Part shown: one piece after another, positions 59,101 to 64,000 of the stretch
Position numbering within the stretch: position 1 is the stretch's first letter
Layout of the letters: every line of letters begins with the position of its first letter
Assembly: GCA_949710005.1 (NCBI GenBank)
Contig: OX453275.1
Coordinates: 32,980,718 to 33,044,717, forward strand
Direction: 5' to 3'
Length of the DNA: 64,000 nt
Origin: Ricordea florida
Lineage: Eukaryota; Cnidaria; Anthozoa; Corallimorpharia; Ricordeidae
Program-made: the position numbers and the translations under genes
Notes under the pieces: generated by a model
Told to the model about the DNA's origin: nothing
Database searches by the model: none
The model's input: only the letters and a program-made list of their open reading frames with translations

Positions 59101-62100
59101 AATGCTTTTGTCTGTTAAGACAAACAATCATTTTATAGTAAGTAACAAAAATGAACTTCAACTTGTCTCCACTACAAAGTTCATTCCTAGATTTTATTTG
59201 AATTCATAATCCAGTTTCTAATTGTATATTTCAGTACCAACTTGTTATGGAGATAGATGGAACATCCTCAAGATACTTTTTTACAGCATTGAGCCTTGGT
59301 AAGCAGAAGCAATATTTTTTGTTACAGCTGTGTTTACACTGTACATATGGCCTGGTACAAATACAGCCCATTCTAATCAATTTTTTTTGTGAAAATCTAG
59401 TTATTATTTTACTTTCCCTGCAAAAAAAAAACAATTAAAGAATTAAAAAAAAAAACACCATTTTTAGACCTTGTCTTTTTCATACCCCTACTTTCTGTCT
59501 CTTGGCCAGCACAAAATTAACTGACACTATTGCCGAGCGCTAGTGTTTTTCTACCTGCTTCTTAGCCAGACCAGTTACTTAAAACAAATTTCATTTGTAA
59601 AGAACTCTTATTGTTTTGTCCCACAGCACGGTACTATTTCCCAGACCAGATCTTGAATGTCCAGAGTTTCTCTATGCTGAGGTCATGGCTGAACCATGTC
59701 AAGGCCACATCCATGGGAGCTGGACTGTCTCCACTCGGAGGACATTCCCCTTTACAGTCTGCAACTGCATCAAAGTCAGGATCAATTGAGAATCTTACCC
59801 ACTCATCACCTGAATGTGGGTCTCCATCACAGAACATTCTTAACCGAAGTCGTACAAGTTTAGATAATATCTCAATTGGATCTCAGTCTTCAACTGGATT
59901 TATTATACCTGTATCTAACTCCCCTGTGTGGGAGACTGGGAACCAGTCTCCAACCCAGTCTCCAGTTCTTGGACGGTCGCTGGAAGATCGCTCATTAGAT
60001 GGAGAAAGCTCTCGGCCACAGACCCCATCCAGTTTTCCATTGCAGGCAGATTCAGAGGAGAGCATGGAGAAGCTAAAAACACCTCAACTAAGACATGGAA
60101 AGCATCAGAGAACTTTGTCTGCAATAAGTTTTTCGAAATTGTTTCCTTCAAGTCAACTCAGTGCCAAGCGTGGTGAGCAAGTGCTTAAAGAGAAAGCTTG
60201 TGAATACTGCCTTAGATTACTGGAACAAAGTGAAAGAAGTAAGTACAAACAGATAAAAACTTTTAGTAGTATACACCAACTCGGCAACCTTGGCATTTTG
60301 ACCAATCTGATTGGCTCACTGTCTCCTGATATTCAACTCTTTGCACCTCCAAAGTGGTACATAGTACCAGGGATTTTGGGGAATTTTTGTGCAATTGAGT
60401 ATTGGTTGAAGAAAAAATGACCTGCATAAATTATTGCTTTGCAGCTGCCACTGAGTCAGTGACCGAGGTTGCTTCACTGTTATATACTTAAACAATTATT
60501 TTTTTCTTCAATCTCAGTAAATAGTGGCTGCCACTTTTCACCTTGATTTCAGTGTATAATCATTAAATCCAAGGATGAAATGTCTTTTTTATTTACTTTG
60601 TTATAATTTCATAGCAAGACAAAATGTACGCATTATGTAGCAAATTTCAGAATGGCGTTTTTGGATGTTACCCTCGCAGAATATTCACTTTAGTAGCTCT
60701 GTTCTTGATCCTTGAAAATTCAAGAAATATCTTTAGTTTGTGTAGCAGTCTCTCATTATGATCATTCTCTCTTTTTCATGTAAGTGTTTTTAATCTTATG
60801 ATAAGTGAGTCCAATAATTGGACTCATTATTAATTACAATTTTTAATTATATATTGTTTTACAGAGCCAAGCAAAACTCAGGATGCCATGTTAATTGAGG
60901 CAGTAAGTTGTAAATTTTCACACTCCTCCACAAATAGGCTTATTTAGAGTAAAAACTTGTGTCATATTTTTGATTCATGAAATAGTACCACTGTTATTTG
61001 AAGACACAATTATTACAATAACTGGTTGCAAAAAGATAATTAAAAAATTTTAAATTTTCCATTTAAAAGCTTTGGTTGATAATACAATTGTTTTTTTTTA
61101 CAGCAGTCTGTTTTATAAATTGTATTTTTGTGTTGACTGAGTAAGCAGTAGCAAGAACCCAGCTTATGGTTCTTGTCCTTTTAATTAAGACTAAAGAATT
61201 CTGAGCACAAGGACTGGCAATAATGAAGATATACCAACCTCGCTTTGTTCACATTGTGGAAATTTGTTTGCAGTGCACGTTGTTGTTCAAGTTGTCTATT
61301 TTAACATTTCTTTAAACAATGTTTCTTAACATTAAAATCAATGCCTATTTGCTTTCAGTGCCTTGTAGAAGCCACATACAACCTGGATGTGTTGTGTTCA
61401 ATGGACAAATCTTTAGTTCCTAAATTAATAGAGATTATTAGGCGGCTCTATAGTCGAGTAAACTCTGATATCAACAAATGGAAAAGAGTGTTGATCCCTG
61501 TCGTGCAGTTCCTGCTCAACCATGGTAAGAACACAGTGATAGATGGCCAATGTGGATTGAATTTAGTATATATGTACAGTTTGACGATGTTACTTCTCAT
61601 GTCTCACAAATAAGTGTGATCATAAGTTGATAACCAGGTGAGTTTAGGTGTCCTTCTATGCGGTGCTTGAAGTAATATTAACGAATCGAATGTGGTTTTG
61701 CGTTGTCTGTACTCTTATTGACAACGTGTACGCGTCATCACAGTGGTCAAGATGTTGGGAACTCACGAGGTGAAGACGGATGAGTCTGCAACAAGATCAA
61801 CGTCAAAGAAAATGTTTTTTTTTCAGAGCGTGACCAAGATCGTGACACAAGGAAAGAGCAAGCGTTCTCTATAACTTTCTCGCAGTCTGACTGGTTTATT
61901 CCCCAAAACGAGCGTTTCCTATTGGCTATTGCATTGCGTGACACATTGACGCGAGCAGCGTTGTCTAGACTCTTATCGGCAACGGCAAATTAGCCGATCA
62001 AATTGCGAGATTAGTAGCAATTGTGGTAAAATACTTAACAAGAGAGACAGTGTTTCATCCTACACCAAACTGACGAGAGATGGAATATGACTCATAGGAG

Positions 62101-62626
62101 GGTTTTTGTCGGTTAAATTCACGGTGTTAGATCTGTGATTGAGCATGTGCTTCAATTGTTTATTTGCTGTAACGTTTGTAAAGAAATGGCTGCGAAAAGA
62201 GCTGTGTTGCAGCCAATATTCAAACAGACCCAAAGGCCAAATTTCCTTTGTATTTCAATTACACACTATTTTGTTGAAGAAAGGTGATATCACGCAAAAG
62301 TGGACGTTTTCTGTTGCAGGGGAGGTAGTGGTGTTTGATCCGGAGCCTGCATGTAAGACGCTGTTCAGTGCTGTGTTGAGTGCCTATTATTCCAAGTAAG
62401 CAAGTTTAATTTGCGGGAAAAAAATCACCATTTTCAATAAACCATTTTTCTTTTAAGCTTTTCAGTTGTTTTAACGGTTTCTTATTATTTAGTAATGTTT
62501 GCATTGTTTTCTTGCTTTTTTAGCTGTTCCTTTTCCTTTGATGTTATTTCCTTTTGTCTGGAAAACGTAGAAAAACTTCGTTCATCAACTACCATCCTTT
62601 TTAAGTATTTTCCAAACCTGTTGAAG
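53184..62626 (+). CDS. AP5Z1: AP-5 adaptor complex subunit zeta (5' part)
   Basis: Coding exons 53184-53227, 53308-53445, 55209-55401, 56120-56166, 57710-57807, 58480-58592, 59235-59298, 59627-60238, 60865-60902, 61359-61524, 62320-62395 and 62524-62626 join in frame to 564 codons. Human AP5Z1 is about 807 aa, so the last third lies beyond the window. AP5Z1 is the large alpha-solenoid subunit of the AP-5 coat, which works with SPG11 and SPG15 in late-endosome-to-Golgi retrieval. Matching stretches in order: an N-terminal helix (IKQAR, EFKDFC), the VRLLCAAILHE block, NWLKNAS, ILNVQSFSMLRSWL, EYCLRLLEQS, LVEATYNLDVLCSMD and FKYFPNLLK. Exon 8 holds a long Ser/Pro-rich insertion (about residues 255-400) where human has a short linker. 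Start: ATG GCG GAT at 53184 fits the family N-terminus and is followed by a donor. No lesions seen. Confidence 0.94.
53466..53620. mobile_element. 'cattatgcatgc' family MITE, copy 3
   Basis: Inverted arms: left ggtaagatttccgcaca then cttcattatgcatgc; right gcatgcataatgaag then tgtgcggaaatcattcc. It lies in AP5Z1 intron 2 and is the best-paired copy in the window. Confidence 0.8.
54083..54660 (+). mobile_element. 5'-truncated LINE 3' end
   Basis: A frame ending at about 54454 encodes the C-terminus of a non-LTR reverse transcriptase (QNRAARIVARTV, FKLVKKCLQGQCP, EIAKRSFYYYG). It is followed by a roughly 200-bp 3' UTR ending in a TTCTTTACTTTAC-like tail with AATAAA just upstream. The 5' end is missing. 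It is inside AP5Z1 intron 2, sense orientation. Confidence 0.85.
54870..54975. mobile_element. 'cattatgcatgc' family MITE, copy 4
   Basis: It shares gcatgcataataaagtatggggtgatgtgg with the family's right arm; the left arm is decayed. Confidence 0.55.
55039..55152. mobile_element. 'cattatgcatgc' family MITE, copy 5
   Basis: Outer ends atggctagattt and aaatctagcc are inverted. The inner arms ctcattatacatactgtagc and aagtatggggtagtgca align with the other copies. Confidence 0.7.
60262..60566. mobile_element. Dispersed element A, intact-looking copy
   Basis: It matches 48651-49265 at both sides but lacks the nested element B: acaccaactcggcaaccttgg at the left, gtgaccgaggttgcttcact and caattattt at the right. 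It starts about 23 bp after the AP5Z1 exon 8 donor. A shared ttgattggctcact phrase lies near the left end. Confidence 0.7.
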
Positions 62627-62893
62627 GTGAGAAAACCAGCATTGAGTCATTATCGTATTGTTCTGTGCTCAACTTTTTCTCTACCGTGAAGCTTACCAAC
62701 ACTGAACATCAGACAGAGTTTGTTACTTCAATGGTTAAAAAAATGAATGTAATCTTTTCTTCCTTTTGCCTTGGTCTTTTAATGCAATGCTAAGCTTTAA
62801 CCGTTTTCTGACCAGAGTGATACCTGAGTCATACCCTGGTCATGTCGTGTCCCTAATTTAACGCTCTCGCTAAAACCCGTTCTGTCATATAAT
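62627..62893. other. AP5Z1 intron or downstream sequence
   Basis: It follows the donor at 62627 (GTGAGA). No further AP5Z1 exon was recognised up to the window end, so the gene continues outside. Confidence 0.5.
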
Positions 62894-63158
62894 TACCTCC
62901 GCCAAGGAGGTTATGTTTTCACGCCTGTCTGTTTGTTTGTTTGTTTGTTTGTCTGTCAGTTAATCGTTTTACGCAAAAAATAATCAACGGATTTGCACCA
63001 AATTTGGTGTAAATGACGCAAATATACCCAGGATCAATCGATTAAAATTTGGGATTTATCCGGATTAAACTCCGGATCTCAGATCCAGACGAGTGTAATA
63101 TCAGGTGTACATATGTGGCGGGGCGGAGGTATGCGCTCTACCGAGTGCCCTTCTAGTT
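62894..63158. mobile_element. Dispersed 'cctccgccaaggagg' repeat
   Basis: It begins acctccgccaaggaggttatg, has a (GTTT)n run, then ggatttgcaccaaatttggtg, and ends ggcggaggtatgcgctctac followed by gagtgcccttctagtt. The gcggaggt/acctccgc ends are inverted. I know closely similar sequences as a widespread repeat in many aquatic animals; its class is uncertain to me. Confidence 0.65.
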
Positions 63159-63229
63159 CTAACTGTTACTCTTTCTATCATTGATGTCGACAACTGCCCT
63201 TAAATTTTCTTTTTTGTGGTGTTTGTTGA

Positions 63230-63560
63230 AGATGATGATAAACTTTATTAATGAGTCAATGCCACATAGCCTGGGAAAATCCCATACTAGTTTGGGGACA
63301 CAATTAACAAATATTAAAAATATGTAAAAAGAGAATTTAAAATACTTAAAGCTGTATAAAATAATTATGACGAGCAGAGGGAACAGCCCTTGTAGCCATC
63401 GTCTATGGGCACACTAATATCGCATTTGCGTATCTTTTTCCTGAAAATATTTAAAGTTTTAGCTGATCTTACGTCTGGGGATAATTTTCCCCAAAATTTA
63501 GGCCCATGATATCGCAAAGAATGTTTACCGTATGTTACTTAAGAAATAGAAAACATGTAC
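63230..63560 (-). mobile_element. 5'-truncated LINE 3' end
   Basis: On the minus strand the last roughly 60 codons of a non-LTR retrotransposon protein are open (RYHGPKFWGKLSPDVRSAKT, then DDGYKGCSLCSS and a stop near 63369-63371). A 3' UTR follows, ending in AATAAAGTTTATCATCATC. The FW-x-L-x-P-x-x-(I/V)R pattern is typical of the end of such polyproteins. It appears 5' truncated. Confidence 0.85.
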
Positions 63561-63860
63561 CGTGTTTCTATCGAGTTATAGAAACACGAATTCTAAGCAA
63601 TCAGCGCGCGTATTTTCTTAGGACTGTTTTCTAAGGTATTATAACTAGGGGTGGAAAAGTCTGATTGTCGTAAAAATTAAGAAGAATGATGATTATTAAA
63701 AAGATTACAAATATAAGTTGGGCATAGTTTGTGCTTCACTTTGTACATAAGGATGCAAATATCCTGCAAGCGCCTGTTCATCAGTGTTGGTTAAAGATGC
63801 CACGGTTTGTTTTTGGCTTTTACTGTCTGCAACAAACACAACACTTCAATTAGTTCGGGA

Positions 63861-63936
63861 GGCAGCGTGGCCGAGTGGTTAGGGCGCTGGACTTGTAATC
63901 TGGTGACGATCCCGGGTTCAATTCCCGTCCTGACCA
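63861..63936 (+). tRNA. tRNA-like sequence (SINE head or tRNA pseudogene)
   Basis: A-box tggccgagtggttagg and B-box gggttcaattccc are good, and a loop cttgtaa would give anticodon TGT (Thr). The acceptor stem pairs badly (GGCAGCG against CCTGACC) and one T-stem pair is lost, and no CCA-independent flank feature supports a functional gene. A SINE promoter is the better reading; the rest would lie beyond the window. Confidence 0.45.
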
Positions 63937-64000
63937 GTACATGGATATGTAATACGGTAATCCCGAGTTTCATATCCTTCATATCATCGGCCACGCTTGT

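Noticed and set aside
63861-63936. A functional tRNA-Thr (anticodon TGT)
   Set aside because: A and B boxes are good but the acceptor stem does not pair and a T-stem pair is broken; a SINE head or pseudogene fits better.

Overview
This is intron-rich animal nuclear DNA: AT-rich, spliced genes with GT-AG introns, tRNA-derived SINEs, LINE 3' ends, an LTR retrotransposon and many short foldback DNA transposons. The gene content and repeat style fit a cnidarian, most likely an anthozoan such as a stony coral. That assignment is inference (about 0.65); bilaterian invertebrates are not excluded. No prokaryotic-type operon, CRISPR array or defence locus is present.

Layout. (1) 1055-3458, minus strand: complete UBE2S, the APC/C chain-elongating ubiquitin-conjugating enzyme, 5 coding exons, 205 aa. 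(2) 3459-18947: no recognisable protein gene. It holds microsatellites, several foldback elements, and a probable promoter and non-coding first exon of the next gene ending near 13835, where CpG content drops sharply. (3) 18960-47512, plus strand: an SFMBT-type Polycomb gene rebuilt here from 21 coding exons (1620 aa). It has an FCS zinc finger, three MBT repeats, a SLED/DUF3588 domain, a roughly 800-residue Pro/Ser/basic linker and a C-terminal SAM domain. Its introns carry a Ty3/gypsy element (31702-35649), a 784-bp TIR element with 8-bp target-site duplications, other MITEs and SINEs. (4) 47513-53183: repeat-rich intergenic DNA with nested foldback elements, a LINE fragment and a minisatellite broken by a MITE. 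(5) 53184-62626 and beyond, plus strand: the first 12 coding exons (564 codons) of AP5Z1, zeta subunit of the AP-5 adaptor complex. The rest lies past the window. (6) 62627-64000: repeats, a LINE 3' end and a tRNA-like SINE head.

The three host genes act in separate pathways: mitotic ubiquitination, Polycomb chromatin repression, and late-endosomal trafficking. Nothing suggests co-regulation. The most interesting biology is the SFMBT architecture (zinc finger kept, one MBT core apparently missing, long linker), the Ser/Pro-rich insertion in AP5Z1, the CpG landscape that follows gene starts, and the precisely bounded young mobile elements. I did not find a convincing undescribed multi-gene system.
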